A stretch of DNA of 43,764 nt from Oxalobacteraceae bacterium. Lineage in GTDB: Bacteria > Pseudomonadota > Gammaproteobacteria > Burkholderiales > Burkholderiaceae_D. The stretch is taken from positions 1 to 43,764 of the forward strand of contig JABTBR010000055.1 in assembly GCA_013284265.1 (NCBI GenBank). Reading direction: 5' to 3'. Positions 8,049 to 16,330 of this stretch are shown here, piece by piece (the stretch's first letter is position 1; every line of letters begins with the position of its first letter). The notes beneath the pieces were generated by a model that worked only from the letters and a program-made list of their open reading frames with translations, was not told the origin of the DNA and did no database searches. The translations under genes were made by a program, and so were the position numbers.

Positions 8049-8077
8049 AAAAGCGCCTCGTTTCGGGGCGCTTTTTT
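8049..8077 (+). terminator. Intrinsic terminator of the porin-glnK-amtB operon
   Basis: The stem AAAAGCGCC/GGCGCTTTT is extended by inner pairs around a TTT loop and followed by a T-run (8072-8077). It lies about 50 bases after the amtB stop, in the right orientation. The A-rich left arm would also act on minus-strand transcripts. Confidence 0.85.
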
Positions 8078-8192
8078 CGTTTTGGGGGTTTAAAACGGCG
8101 GTTTTGCCCCGATTTGGGGTACTTGCACGGTAATATAGACAGTTCGGTGTGCTTTGGGGCCTTTTGCCCGGCACCATATTAAGGAAGTAACC

Positions 8193-9494
8193 ATGGTTCC
8201 CCATCTCGTCACGGCCCTGACCGGACCGCTGCTCGACCTCGAAGAAAAAATCCTGGCCGCCACGCCGGCCATTGAGCGCTGGTTCCGTCTGGAGTGGCAA
8301 GAGCACACGCCGCCGTTCTATTGCTCCGTCGATCTGCGCAACGCCGGCTACAAGCTGGCCCCGGTCGACACCAATCTGTTCCCCGGCGGCTTCAACAACC
8401 TGGCCACCGAAATGCTGCCCTTGTCGGTGCAGGCCGCGATGGCCGCGATTGACAAGTATTGCCCGGACGCGCGCAATCTGCTGCTGATTCCCGAGATTCA
8501 TACCCGCAATCCCTTCTATCTGCAGAACGTGGCGCGGCTGATGCAGATCTTCCGCCAGACCGGCCTGCATGTGCGGCTGGGCTCGCTGTCGCCGGAAATC
8601 ACCCAGCCGACCCCGTTGGCTTTGCCTGACGGCAATATGCTAGTGATCGAGCCGCTGGTGCGCTCGGCCAATGGCCGCCGCCTGGGCTTGAAGGATTTCG
8701 ACCCTTGCACGATTCTGCTGAATAACGATCTGTCGGCCGGCATTCCCGACATCCTGCAAAACATCCACGAGCAGAGCCTGCTGCCGCCGCTGCACGCAGG
8801 CTGGGCGCTGCGCCGCAAGAGCAACCACTTCGCCGCCTATGACGAGGTGGTCAAGAAGTTCGGCAAGCTGATCGGCGTCGATCCCTGGATGCTCAATCCC
8901 TTCTTCGCCAAGTGCGGCGAGGTCAATTTCCAGACCAACGAGGGCATGGAATGCCTGACGGCCAGCATCGACGGCCTGCTGGCCAAGATCCGCAAGAAGT
9001 ACAAGGAATACGGCATCAAGGACCAGAAACCCTTCGTCATCATCAAGCCCGACGCCGGCACCTATGGCACCGGCATCATGACGATCAAGGATTCCAAGGA
9101 TCTGCTGAACCTGACCGAGGCCCAGCGCAACAAGATGACGGTGGTCAAGGACGGCAAGGCCGTCACCGACATCATCATCCAGGAAGGCGTGCCGACCTTC
9201 GAGAGCATCAAGGATGCGGTGGCCGAGCCGGTGGTCTACATGATAGACCGCTATGTGGTCGGTGGCTTCTACCGCGTGCACGCCGAGAAGGGTATCGACC
9301 AGAACCTGAACGCGCCCGGTTCGCAGTATGTGCCGCTGGCCTTCGCCCAGCAGCACGCGGTGCCGGACTTGAAAGCCAAGCCGGGCACGGCGGCGCCGAA
9401 CCGTTTCTATGTGTATGGCGTGGTGGCGCGGCTGGCACTGCTGGCGGCGTCGCTGGAAATGGAGCGCACCGATCCCAATCCGGAAGTGTACTGA
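8193..9494 (+). CDS. gshA: Glutamate-cysteine ligase (betaproteobacterial/T. ferrooxidans type)
   Basis: First enzyme of glutathione synthesis, joining Glu and Cys at the expense of ATP in the cytosol. At 433 residues it belongs to the TIGR02049 type, unrelated in layout to the roughly 520-residue E. coli GshA. Recognisable stretches include DTNLFPGGFNNL, LIPEIHTRNPFY, and an ATP-grasp-like core (FVIIKPDAGTYGTGIMTI). ATG at 8193 follows AAGGAAGTAAC; an upstream in-frame start at 8154 adds 13 unrelated residues and skips that ribosome site. It follows the amtB terminator and so needs its own promoter between 8080 and 8190, which I could not place confidently. gshB follows after 88 bases, making a glutathione operon. 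Confidence 0.93.
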   Translation: MVPHLVTALTGPLLDLEEKILAATPAIERWFRLEWQEHTPPFYCSVDLRNAGYKLAPVDTNLFPGGFNNLATEMLPLSVQAAMAAIDKYCPDARNLLLIPEIHTRNPFYLQNVARLMQIFRQTGLHVRLGSLSPEITQPTPLALPDGNMLVIEPLVRSANGRRLGLKDFDPCTILLNNDLSAGIPDILQNIHEQSLLPPLHAGWALRRKSNHFAAYDEVVKKFGKLIGVDPWMLNPFFAKCGEVNFQTNEGMECLTASIDGLLAKIRKKYKEYGIKDQKPFVIIKPDAGTYGTGIMTIKDSKDLLNLTEAQRNKMTVVKDGKAVTDIIIQEGVPTFESIKDAVAEPVVYMIDRYVVGGFYRVHAEKGIDQNLNAPGSQYVPLAFAQQHAVPDLKAKPGTAAPNRFYVYGVVARLALLAASLEMERTDPNPEVY

Positions 9495-9582
9495 GGCTGC
9501 CAGCGATGAGGCCGCGCGGGTGCCTCCCACCCGCCGCGGCGAACTCGGCTAAAATCAGGCATTACCCAGAATGGAATCGCCC

Positions 9583-10563
9583 ATGAAAATCGCCTTCCTC
9601 GCCGATCCTTTGGCAAGTTTCAAGACTTACAAAGACTCGACCTACGCCATGATGGCCGAAGCGGCCAAACGCGGCCACGCCATCTATGCTTTCGAGCAAG
9701 ACGATATGGCGCTGGATGGCGGCGTGGTCTATGCCAATGTGCGCCAGATTACCCTCACCGCGCCTGGGCCCGACCACGCCCATGACTGGTTCCGCGCCGA
9801 ACCGGCCCACGAAACGCCGCTGAGCGACTTCGATGCCGTGATCCAGCGCAAGGATCCACCGTTTGATATGGAGTATATCTACGGGACGTATCTGCTGGAG
9901 CTGGCCGAGACCCAGGGCGCCAAGGTGTTCAACAAGCCCGCCGCGATCCGCAACCACAATGAAAAGCTGTCGATTGCCCAGTTCAGCCAGTTCACCGCGC
10001 CGACCCTGGTCACGTCCAGCGAAGCGCGCCTGCGCGCCTTCCACGCCAGGTACGGCGATGTGATTTTGAAACCGCTGGACGGCATGGGCGGCGCCGGCGT
10101 GTTCCGCGTCACGGCCGAGGGCATGAACCTGGGTTCCATCATCGAGTCGCTGACCGATAACGGCCGCCGCACCATCATGGCGCAGCGCTATATCCCGGAA
10201 ATCGTCAACGGCGACAAGCGCATCCTGGTCATCGGCGGCAAGCCGGTGCCGTTTTCGCTGGCGCGCATCCCCCAGGGCGGCGAAGTGCGCGGCAATCTGG
10301 CGGCCGGCGGCAAGGGCGTGGCCCAGCCGCTGACGGCGCGCGACCTGGAGATCGCCGAGGCGCTCGGGCCGATATTGGCCAGCCGCGGGCTTCTGCTGGT
10401 AGGATTGGACGTGATCGGCGACTACCTGACCGAGGTCAATGTCACCAGCCCGACCTGCTTCCAGGAGATCACCCAGCAGACCGGATTCGGCGTGGCGGCG
10501 ATGTTTATCGATGCGGTGGAGCAGGCAGTGCAGGCGGCCAAGCAGGCGGTGGCGCAGGCATGA
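9583..10563 (+). CDS. gshB: Glutathione synthetase
   Basis: A 326-residue ATP-grasp enzyme that adds glycine to gamma-glutamylcysteine. The start MKIAFLADPLASFKTYKDST matches prokaryotic GshB, as do the DFDAVIQRKDPPFDMEYIY segment, the VILKPLDGMGGAGVFRV nucleotide loop, and the C-terminal LTEVNVTSPTCFQEI metal/substrate site. The ATG at 9583 fits the family start and is preceded by GGAA eight bases upstream; a start at 9571 would add four residues. It lies downstream of gshA on the same strand. The 69-base gap to the EIIA gene has no clear terminator, so read-through into the phosphotransferase genes is likely. Confidence 0.95.
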   Translation: MKIAFLADPLASFKTYKDSTYAMMAEAAKRGHAIYAFEQDDMALDGGVVYANVRQITLTAPGPDHAHDWFRAEPAHETPLSDFDAVIQRKDPPFDMEYIYGTYLLELAETQGAKVFNKPAAIRNHNEKLSIAQFSQFTAPTLVTSSEARLRAFHARYGDVILKPLDGMGGAGVFRVTAEGMNLGSIIESLTDNGRRTIMAQRYIPEIVNGDKRILVIGGKPVPFSLARIPQGGEVRGNLAAGGKGVAQPLTARDLEIAEALGPILASRGLLLVGLDVIGDYLTEVNVTSPTCFQEITQQTGFGVAAMFIDAVEQAVQAAKQAVAQA

Positions 10564-10632
10564 GCGTGTTCACCCATTTAATTTGTGCGGCCCGCGTTGT
10601 AAAGCGCGCGCCCTCACTGGCGGTTTAATCAT

Positions 10633-11043
10633 ATGGTTGGCATACTGCTCATGACGCACGCTCCACTGGGACAGGCCTTTATCGCGGCCTGCGCCCATGT
10701 GTTCCGTGGTCCGACCGAAAGGCTGGAGGCGATCGACGTGGTGGCGGACCAGGACCTGCAGGAAGTGCAGATCCTGGCCAGCGCGGCGATCAAGCGTCTG
10801 GACGAAGGCGACGGCGTGCTGGTGATTACCGACGTCAAAGGCGGCACGCCGGCCAATTGCTGTAACAAGCTGGCCGATGCGGGCCGGGTGGAAGTCATCG
10901 CCGGCATCAGCTTGCCGATGCTGCTGCGCGCGATCACCTACCGCCGCGATACATTGGACGTGGTGGTGGAGATGGCCCTGGCCGGTGCCCAGAGTGGAGC
11001 GGTACGGGTGGACAACCGCATCCGGGTCGGCCAGAATCTGTAG
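10633..11043 (+). CDS. PTS EIIA component, mannose/fructose (EIIA-Man) family
   Basis: A 136-residue single-domain EIIA of the mannose class. His9 in MTHAPLG is the residue phosphorylated by HPr-P, and DVKGGTPANCCNKL is the conserved loop next to it. No EIIB, EIIC or EIID sugar permease is encoded nearby; the next genes are HPr and EI. In betaproteobacteria such as Ralstonia this gene (often called ptsM) belongs to an incomplete phosphotransferase chain thought to regulate rather than transport. ATG at 10633; the upstream ribosome site is poor. A GC-rich hairpin (11067-11089) separates it from ptsH. Confidence 0.9.
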   Translation: MVGILLMTHAPLGQAFIAACAHVFRGPTERLEAIDVVADQDLQEVQILASAAIKRLDEGDGVLVITDVKGGTPANCCNKLADAGRVEVIAGISLPMLLRAITYRRDTLDVVVEMALAGAQSGAVRVDNRIRVGQNL

Positions 11044-11066
11044 AGTCGTAGTCTTTACTAAAGGTG

Positions 11067-11089
11067 GCCGCCCGCGGGCAGGGGGCGGC
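11067..11089 (+). other. Intercistronic hairpin between EIIA gene and ptsH
   Basis: GCCGCCC (11067-11073) pairs with GGGCGGC (11083-11089) over a 9-base loop. There is no T-run, so it is more likely a processing or stability element between EIIA and HPr cistrons than a terminator. Confidence 0.4.
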
Positions 11090-11130
11090 GGTTTATGCAG
11101 TGCGCATTCCTGATCGAGACAAGAGAAAAA

Positions 11131-11400
11131 ATGATTCAACAAGAACTTGAGATTATCAACAAGCTTGGACTGCATGCGCGTGCCTCCGCCAAATTTACCC
11201 AACTGGCTGCAAAATACCAAAGCGATGTCTGGCTGACGCGTAATGCGCGCCGGATCAACGCCAAATCCATCATGGGCGTCATGATGCTGGCCGCCGGCAA
11301 GGGCGCCAAGGTCACGCTGGAAGCCGACGGCGCCGATGAACAGGACTGCATCACCGCGCTGGCGGCACTGGTCAACGACAAGTTTGGCGAAGGCGAGTAA
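11131..11400 (+). CDS. ptsH: Phosphocarrier protein HPr
   Basis: 89 residues, standard HPr length. His15 in KLGLHARAS accepts phosphate from EI. Ser46 in NAKSIMGVMML is the regulatory serine, in a context compatible with an HPr kinase/phosphorylase, which many betaproteobacteria encode elsewhere (none in this window). The ATG at 11131 gives the canonical MIQQELEI start; a longer frame from 11095 adds 12 non-conserved residues. The stop overlaps or directly precedes the ptsI start. Confidence 0.96.
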   Translation: MIQQELEIINKLGLHARASAKFTQLAAKYQSDVWLTRNARRINAKSIMGVMMLAAGKGAKVTLEADGADEQDCITALAALVNDKFGEGE

Positions 11401-11444
11401 TGCCCGCAGAACGCAGCCGCTCCCGCTCCCCGGCAGGTCCCGCC

Positions 11445-13187
11445 ATGGCATCGTTTACGCTGCACGGCATCCCTGTCTCGCGTGGCATTGCCATCGGCCG
11501 CGCGCATCTGCTGGCGCCGGCGGCGCTCGACGTCAAACATTACCTGGTGGCCGAAGAGCACCTGGAAGCGGAAGTCCAGCGCCTGCAGCAGGCCCTGGTA
11601 CAGGTGCACAAGGAACTGCAAACCCTGTGGCTGGAGCTGCCCAAGGATGCACCCACGGAGCTGGGCGCCTTCATCGACGTGCATGCGCTGATCCTGTCGG
11701 ACCCGATGATTTCGGAAGCGCCGCTCGACATCATCCGCAGCCGCCATTACAACGCCGAATGGGCGCTGCTGACCCAGATCGATGAGTTGTCGGCCCAGTT
11801 CGACGAAATCGAAGACCCCTACCTGCGCGAGCGCAAGGCCGACATCCAGCAGGTGGCCGAGCGCGTACTGAAGGTGCTGATCGGCAGCGAACAGACCCTG
11901 CCGACGGTGCCGGGCGAGGATGGCTACCAGGCCCAGATGATCGTGGTGGCCCACGATATTTCGCCGGCCGACATGCTGCAGTTCCGCGACCGCTCCTTCA
12001 TCGGTTTCGTTACCGACGTGGGCGGGCAGAACTCGCACACCGCCATCGTGGCGCGCAGCCTGGATATTCCGGCCGCCGTGGGCATGTCGCAGGCGTCCAC
12101 GCTGGTCGAGCAGGACGACTGGATCATCATCGACGGCGACGCCGGCGTGGTCATCGTCAACCCCAGCGCGCTGGTGCTGGAGCAGTACCGCGAACGCCAG
12201 AGCGGCTTGCAGCGGGCCCGCAAAAAACTCAATAAACTGAAAAAAACGCCCGCGGTCACGCGCGACGGCACCCAGATTACCCTGCTGGCCAACATCGAAC
12301 TGCCGGGCGACTGCGCCGCGGCGATGGAGGCGGGCGCCAACGGCGTGGGCCTGTTCCGCTCCGAGTTCCTGTTCATGGGCCGCAACAGCAAGATCCCGTC
12401 CGAGGACGAGCAGTTCGAGCAGTACAAGGCCGCCGTGGTGGCGATGAAGGGCCGTCCGGTGACCATCCGCACGCTCGACATCGGCGCCGACAAGCCGCTC
12501 GACCAGACCGAGCACACCGCGCTCAATCCCGCCCTGGGCTTGCGCGCGATCCGCTACTGCCTGGCCGAACCGCAGATTTTCCTGACCCAGCTGCGCGCCA
12601 TCCTGCGCGCCTCGGCCTTCGGCAAGCTGCGCATCCTGATTCCGATGCTGGCGCATGCCTTCGAGATCGACCAGTCGCTGGCCATGATCGCCCAGGCCAA
12701 GGCCCAACTGCGCGAAGCGAACATCAAGTTCGACGAGGACGTGGACGTGGGCGCGATGATCGAAATTCCGGCCGCCGCGCTGGCGCTGCCGATGTTCGTC
12801 AAACGGATGGATTTCCTGTCGATCGGCACCAATGACCTGATTCAGTACACGCTGGCGATCGACCGGGTTGATTATGAGGTGGCGCACCTTTACAATCCGC
12901 TCCACCCGGCCGTGCTGCAGCTGATCGCCATGACCATCGCGGCCGGCCACAAGGCCGGCATCGATGTCGCCGTGTGCGGCGAGATGGCGGGCGACATCAA
13001 GCTCACCCGCCTGCTGCTGGGCATGGGGCTGCGCGATTTCTCCATGCATCCGGCCCAGCTGCTGGCGGTCAAGCAGGAGATCCTCAACAGCGACATGGCC
13101 CGGATCGTGCCGCAGACGCGCAAGATCATGCGGGCGATGGAACCGAACGCCATCGCCGAAGCCGTCCATCAATTACAGCTGATGTGA
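11445..13187 (+). CDS. ptsI: Phosphoenolpyruvate-protein phosphotransferase (enzyme I)
   Basis: A 580-residue EI that takes phosphate from PEP and passes it to HPr. The N-terminal domain contains the active-site His (about H198, in GGQNSHTAIVARSLDIP). The C-terminal PEP-binding TIM barrel has GVGLFRSEFLFM, FLSIGTNDLIQYTLAIDR and the catalytic-cysteine segment GIDVAVCGEMAGD. Two starts are possible. The ATG at 11445 aligns with the E. coli N-terminus (ASFTLHGIPVSRGIAIG) and has AGG upstream. An ATG at 11400 overlaps the ptsH stop (TAATG) and would add 15 residues of Ser/Arg-rich, unconserved sequence. I use the family start, but coupling through 11400 is credible. Last gene of the gshAB-pts run. 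Confidence 0.94.
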   Translation: MASFTLHGIPVSRGIAIGRAHLLAPAALDVKHYLVAEEHLEAEVQRLQQALVQVHKELQTLWLELPKDAPTELGAFIDVHALILSDPMISEAPLDIIRSRHYNAEWALLTQIDELSAQFDEIEDPYLRERKADIQQVAERVLKVLIGSEQTLPTVPGEDGYQAQMIVVAHDISPADMLQFRDRSFIGFVTDVGGQNSHTAIVARSLDIPAAVGMSQASTLVEQDDWIIIDGDAGVVIVNPSALVLEQYRERQSGLQRARKKLNKLKKTPAVTRDGTQITLLANIELPGDCAAAMEAGANGVGLFRSEFLFMGRNSKIPSEDEQFEQYKAAVVAMKGRPVTIRTLDIGADKPLDQTEHTALNPALGLRAIRYCLAEPQIFLTQLRAILRASAFGKLRILIPMLAHAFEIDQSLAMIAQAKAQLREANIKFDEDVDVGAMIEIPAAALALPMFVKRMDFLSIGTNDLIQYTLAIDRVDYEVAHLYNPLHPAVLQLIAMTIAAGHKAGIDVAVCGEMAGDIKLTRLLLGMGLRDFSMHPAQLLAVKQEILNSDMARIVPQTRKIMRAMEPNAIAEAVHQLQLM

Positions 13188-13235
13188 CCCTGACAGCCTG
13201 AACGTCATCATCGCAGCCTGATTCAGAAGTAAGCC

Positions 13236-13296
13236 TGCGGAACCCACCCTCGCGGTTCCGCATCGATAACTGGCCCGTGGGGCCGCCCAATTTTTT
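13236..13296 (+). promoter_or_regulatory. Two-hairpin leader between ptsI and metX
   Basis: A 9-base stem, TGCGGAACC (13236-13244) with GGTTCCGCA (13254-13262), is followed by a GGCCC/GGGCC stem-loop (13272-13284) and T6 at 13291-13296. The second hairpin plus T-run could be a weak terminator for the pts operon or an attenuator 15 bases before metX. I could not match it to a known SAM or SAH riboswitch. Confidence 0.4.
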
Positions 13297-13311
13297 AATC
13301 ACGACACACTC

Positions 13312-14469
13312 ATGTCATCCATAGGATACGTAACGCCGCAAACCATGCACTTTGCCCAGGCGCTGCTGCTGCAAAGCGGCGCCTCGCTGGTCGACTACAC
13401 ACTGATGTACGAGACCTACGGCACCCTGAACGCCGACAAATCGAACGCGGTGCTGGTTTGCCACGCCCTGAACGCCTCGCACCATGTGGCCGGCGAATAT
13501 GAAGGCAAACCGAAAAGCACCGGCTGGTGGGACAATATGATCGGTCCGGGCAAGCCGCTCGACACCGACAAATTCTTCGTCATCGGCGTCAACAACCTCG
13601 GCTCCTGCTTCGGCTCGACCGGCCCGATGCACACCAATCCGGCCAGCGGCAAGCCGTATGGCGCGGCCTTCCCGGTCGTCACGGTGGAAGACTGGGTCGC
13701 CTCGCAGGCGCGCCTGGCCGATGCGCTGGGCATTAGCCAGTTCGCCGCCGTCATGGGCGGCTCGCTGGGCGGCATGCAGGCGCTGGCCTGGAGCATCATG
13801 TTCCCCGAGCGCCTGCGCCACTGCGTGGTGATCGCGTCCACGCCCAAGCTGTCGGCCCAGAATATCGCCTTCAACGACGTGGCGCGCCAGGCCATCCTGT
13901 CCGATCCTGACTATCGTGGCGGCGACTTCTACGAGCATGGCGTGGTGCCGCGCAACGGGCTGCGGGTGGCGCGCATGGTCGGCCACATCACCTATCTGTC
14001 GGACGACGACATGGCCGAAAAATTCGGCCGCAAGCTGCGCGACGTGGCCAAGACCGGCAACTACCAGTTCGGCTTCGGCGTCGATTTCGAGATCGAGTCC
14101 TATCTGCGCTACCAGGGCGACAAGTTCAGCGAATACTTCGACGCCAATACCTATCTCCTGATCACCAAGGCGCTGGACTATTTCGACCCGGCGCGCGCGC
14201 ATGGCGGCGACCTGGCCAAGACCCTGGCAGGCACCAAGGCCAAGTTCTTCGTGGCCTCGTTCTCCACCGACTGGCGCTTCGCGCCGGAACGCAGCCAGGA
14301 AATCGTCAAGGCGCTGGTGTGCAACCGCCGCCAGGTAACGTATGCCGAGATCGACGCGCCCAACGGCCACGACGCCTTCCTGCAGGAAGATCCGCGCTAT
14401 ATGAATATGGTGCGCGCCTACTATGAGCAGGTATGGCTGGAGACCCCCAGCAGCAAGGAGACCGCATGA
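13312..14469 (+). CDS. metX: Homoserine O-acyltransferase MetX
   Basis: A 385-residue alpha/beta-hydrolase-fold enzyme that acylates homoserine, the entry to methionine synthesis by the MetX route. The catalytic triad is readable: Ser151 in GGSLGGMQ, Asp320 in FSTDWRF and His353 in NGHDAFL. Segment CHALNASHHVAG and GSCFGSTGPMHTNP are family hallmarks. Members of this family use acetyl-CoA or succinyl-CoA; many proteobacterial MetX that occur with MetW use succinyl-CoA, and I cannot settle this from the sequence. The ATG at 13312 has no strong ribosome site; two leader hairpins sit directly upstream. The stop overlaps the metW start (ATGA). Confidence 0.95.
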   Translation: MSSIGYVTPQTMHFAQALLLQSGASLVDYTLMYETYGTLNADKSNAVLVCHALNASHHVAGEYEGKPKSTGWWDNMIGPGKPLDTDKFFVIGVNNLGSCFGSTGPMHTNPASGKPYGAAFPVVTVEDWVASQARLADALGISQFAAVMGGSLGGMQALAWSIMFPERLRHCVVIASTPKLSAQNIAFNDVARQAILSDPDYRGGDFYEHGVVPRNGLRVARMVGHITYLSDDDMAEKFGRKLRDVAKTGNYQFGFGVDFEIESYLRYQGDKFSEYFDANTYLLITKALDYFDPARAHGGDLAKTLAGTKAKFFVASFSTDWRFAPERSQEIVKALVCNRRQVTYAEIDAPNGHDAFLQEDPRYMNMVRAYYEQVWLETPSSKETA

Positions 14470-15077
14470 ATTTCAATGAATTGAGCAGCGCCCGGCCCGA
14501 CCTGGCTTTTATCGCCCACTGGGTGCCGAAGCAGGCCCACGTGCTCGACGTGGGCTGCGGCGACGGCGTCATGCTCGACTATCTGCAAAGCGACAAGCAG
14601 TGCAGTGGCTACGGCATCGAGATCGCCGACGACAAGGTACTCGCCTCGACCAAACGCGGTGTGCGCGTGATCCAGCAGGATATGGAGAAGGGGCTGGCGA
14701 TCTTCGGCGACAATTCCTTCGACACGGTGCTGTGCCTGTCGTCGCTGCAGATGATGAAGCAGGTCGAAGGCCTGCTGCGCGACATCGTGCGGGTAGGGCG
14801 CGAGGCGATCGTATCCTTCCCCAACTTCGCCTACTGGCCGCACCGGGTAGCGCTGCTGAAGGGGCATATGCCGGTATCGAAGTCGCTGCCTTACCAGTGG
14901 TACGACACGCCGAACGTGCGCTGCGCCACCATCAATGACTTTTACCAGCTGGCCGAGGAGTGCGGGCTGGAGGTGCTGGAATACGTGGCGCTGGCCGAGG
15001 GCAAGCAGGTCAGCTTCCTGCCGAACCTGCGCGGCGATCTGGCCGTGTTCCGCTTGCGGAAAAAGGCGGCGCACTGA
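14466..15077 (+). CDS. metW: Methionine biosynthesis protein MetW
   Basis: 203 residues, class I SAM-methyltransferase fold with motif I VLDVGCGDG at about residues 26-34, and the MetW-typical MKQVEGLLRDIVRVGREAIVSFPNF and YQWYDTPNVRC segments. MetW proteins always accompany MetX in this lineage and are reported to be needed for MetX activity; no methyl-transfer reaction is established. ATG at 14466 overlaps the metX stop by four bases, which argues for coupled synthesis and fits a complex of the two. Its own stop overlaps the next start (TGATG at 15075-15079). Confidence 0.95.
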   Translation: MNFNELSSARPDLAFIAHWVPKQAHVLDVGCGDGVMLDYLQSDKQCSGYGIEIADDKVLASTKRGVRVIQQDMEKGLAIFGDNSFDTVLCLSSLQMMKQVEGLLRDIVRVGREAIVSFPNFAYWPHRVALLKGHMPVSKSLPYQWYDTPNVRCATINDFYQLAEECGLEVLEYVALAEGKQVSFLPNLRGDLAVFRLRKKAAH

Positions 15078-16330
15078 TGAAGGATGCGGCGGCGCCAGCC
15101 TGGCACACCTATCTGAATGTCCGCACCGCGTCCATTCTGTTCCTGGGCTTTAGTTCCGGCCTGCCGCTGTATACCCTGATTTACCTGACCCAGGCCTGGC
15201 TGTCCAAGTCCGGCCTGGACATCAAGGCGCTGGGACTGTTCACGCTGGTGACCTTCCCCTACACCTTCAAGTTCTTGTGGTCGCCGATGATGGACCGCTT
15301 CAGCATCGGCCGGCTGGGACGCCGGCGCGGCTGGATGGCGCTGACCCAGCTGCTGCTGTTCCTGGTGATCGGCACCATGGGCATGATCGATCCTTTGACC
15401 CAGCTGCCGCTGGTGGCGCTGGCGATGGGCGCGGTGGCCTTCCTGTCGGCCAGCCAGGACGTGGTGATCGACGCCTTCCGGCGCGAAATCCTGAGCGACC
15501 GCGAACAGGGACTGGGCGCGGCCATCATCGTCAACGCCTACAAGGCGGCCAGCCTGATTCCCAGCGCGCTGGGACTGGTGCTGGCCGACAGCCAGCCGTG
15601 GCACGTGGTGTTCTGGGTGGTGGCGGCCTTCATGCTGCCGGGCCTGGTCTGCACCTTGCTGGTCAACGAGCCGGCCGTGTATGGCGAGCCGCCCAAGAAT
15701 CTGCAGCAGGCGATCGTGCTGCCGTTCCGCGAGTTCATCCAGCGCGACGGCTGGCGCAGCGCCATCACCATCGTCGCCTTCGTGCTGCTGTATAAAATCG
15801 GCGACAGCATGGCCACGGCCCTGTCGACCAAGTTCTTCCTCGACCTGGGCTTCAGTACCAAGGATATCGGCCTGGCGGCGAATGCCACCGGCTGGTGGGC
15901 CAGCCTGGCCGGCGGCATCGTCGGCGGCGTATGGATGATCAAGATGGGCGTGAACCGGGCGCTGTGGGTGTTCGGCGTGCTGCAGGCGCTGGCGATCCTG
16001 GGCTTTGCCTGGCTGGCCAGGGTGGGGCCGGATCAGCTGCTGCTGTCGGCCGTGTTCGGCTTTGAATCGTTCGCCAGCCTGGGACTGGGATCGGCCGCAC
16101 TGGTGGCGTTTATCTCGCGTTCCACCGACCCGCGCTACACTGCTACCCAATATGCGTTATTTTCCAGCCTGGCGGCTGTACCGCGCACTTTTATTAATTC
16201 TTCGGTCGGCTACATCGTGGCGGAAACGGGTTGGTTCATGTTCTTTATCGTGTGCTTTGCCCTGGCGTTTCCTGCCATGATGATGCTGCCGAAAATCGCA
16301 CCATGGAACAGTAAAGATGAAAACGCTTAA
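15077..16330 (+). CDS. ampG: AmpG-like MFS muropeptide permease
   Basis: A 417-residue major-facilitator protein with about 12 hydrophobic helices. AmpG carries GlcNAc-anhydro-muropeptides from the periplasm into the cytosol for cell-wall recycling, and it feeds AmpR-type beta-lactamase induction where that exists. Typical AmpG stretches are LGFSSGLPLYTLIYLTQAWL at the first helix, FKFLWSPMMDRF in the first loop (MFS motif region), and DVVIDAFRREILSDREQGLGAA. The start at 15077 overlaps the metW stop; upstream in-frame codons belong to metW in another frame. The metX-metW-ampG overlap looks like one transcript, but there is no obvious metabolic link to methionine. The 3' end overlaps the next gene by 14 bases. 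Confidence 0.88.
   Translation: MKDAAAPAWHTYLNVRTASILFLGFSSGLPLYTLIYLTQAWLSKSGLDIKALGLFTLVTFPYTFKFLWSPMMDRFSIGRLGRRRGWMALTQLLLFLVIGTMGMIDPLTQLPLVALAMGAVAFLSASQDVVIDAFRREILSDREQGLGAAIIVNAYKAASLIPSALGLVLADSQPWHVVFWVVAAFMLPGLVCTLLVNEPAVYGEPPKNLQQAIVLPFREFIQRDGWRSAITIVAFVLLYKIGDSMATALSTKFFLDLGFSTKDIGLAANATGWWASLAGGIVGGVWMIKMGVNRALWVFGVLQALAILGFAWLARVGPDQLLLSAVFGFESFASLGLGSAALVAFISRSTDPRYTATQYALFSSLAAVPRTFINSSVGYIVAETGWFMFFIVCFALAFPAMMMLPKIAPWNSKDENA

Noticed and set aside
11136..13172. A 678-codon open frame antisense to ptsH/ptsI
   Set aside because: Shadow of EI codons; rich in His/Gln/Arg with no recognisable fold. The sense gene has all EI motifs.
13188..13311. SAM or SAH riboswitch upstream of metX
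   Set aside because: Hairpins are present, but I could not find the conserved core of any known SAM/SAH class; kept only as an unassigned leader.
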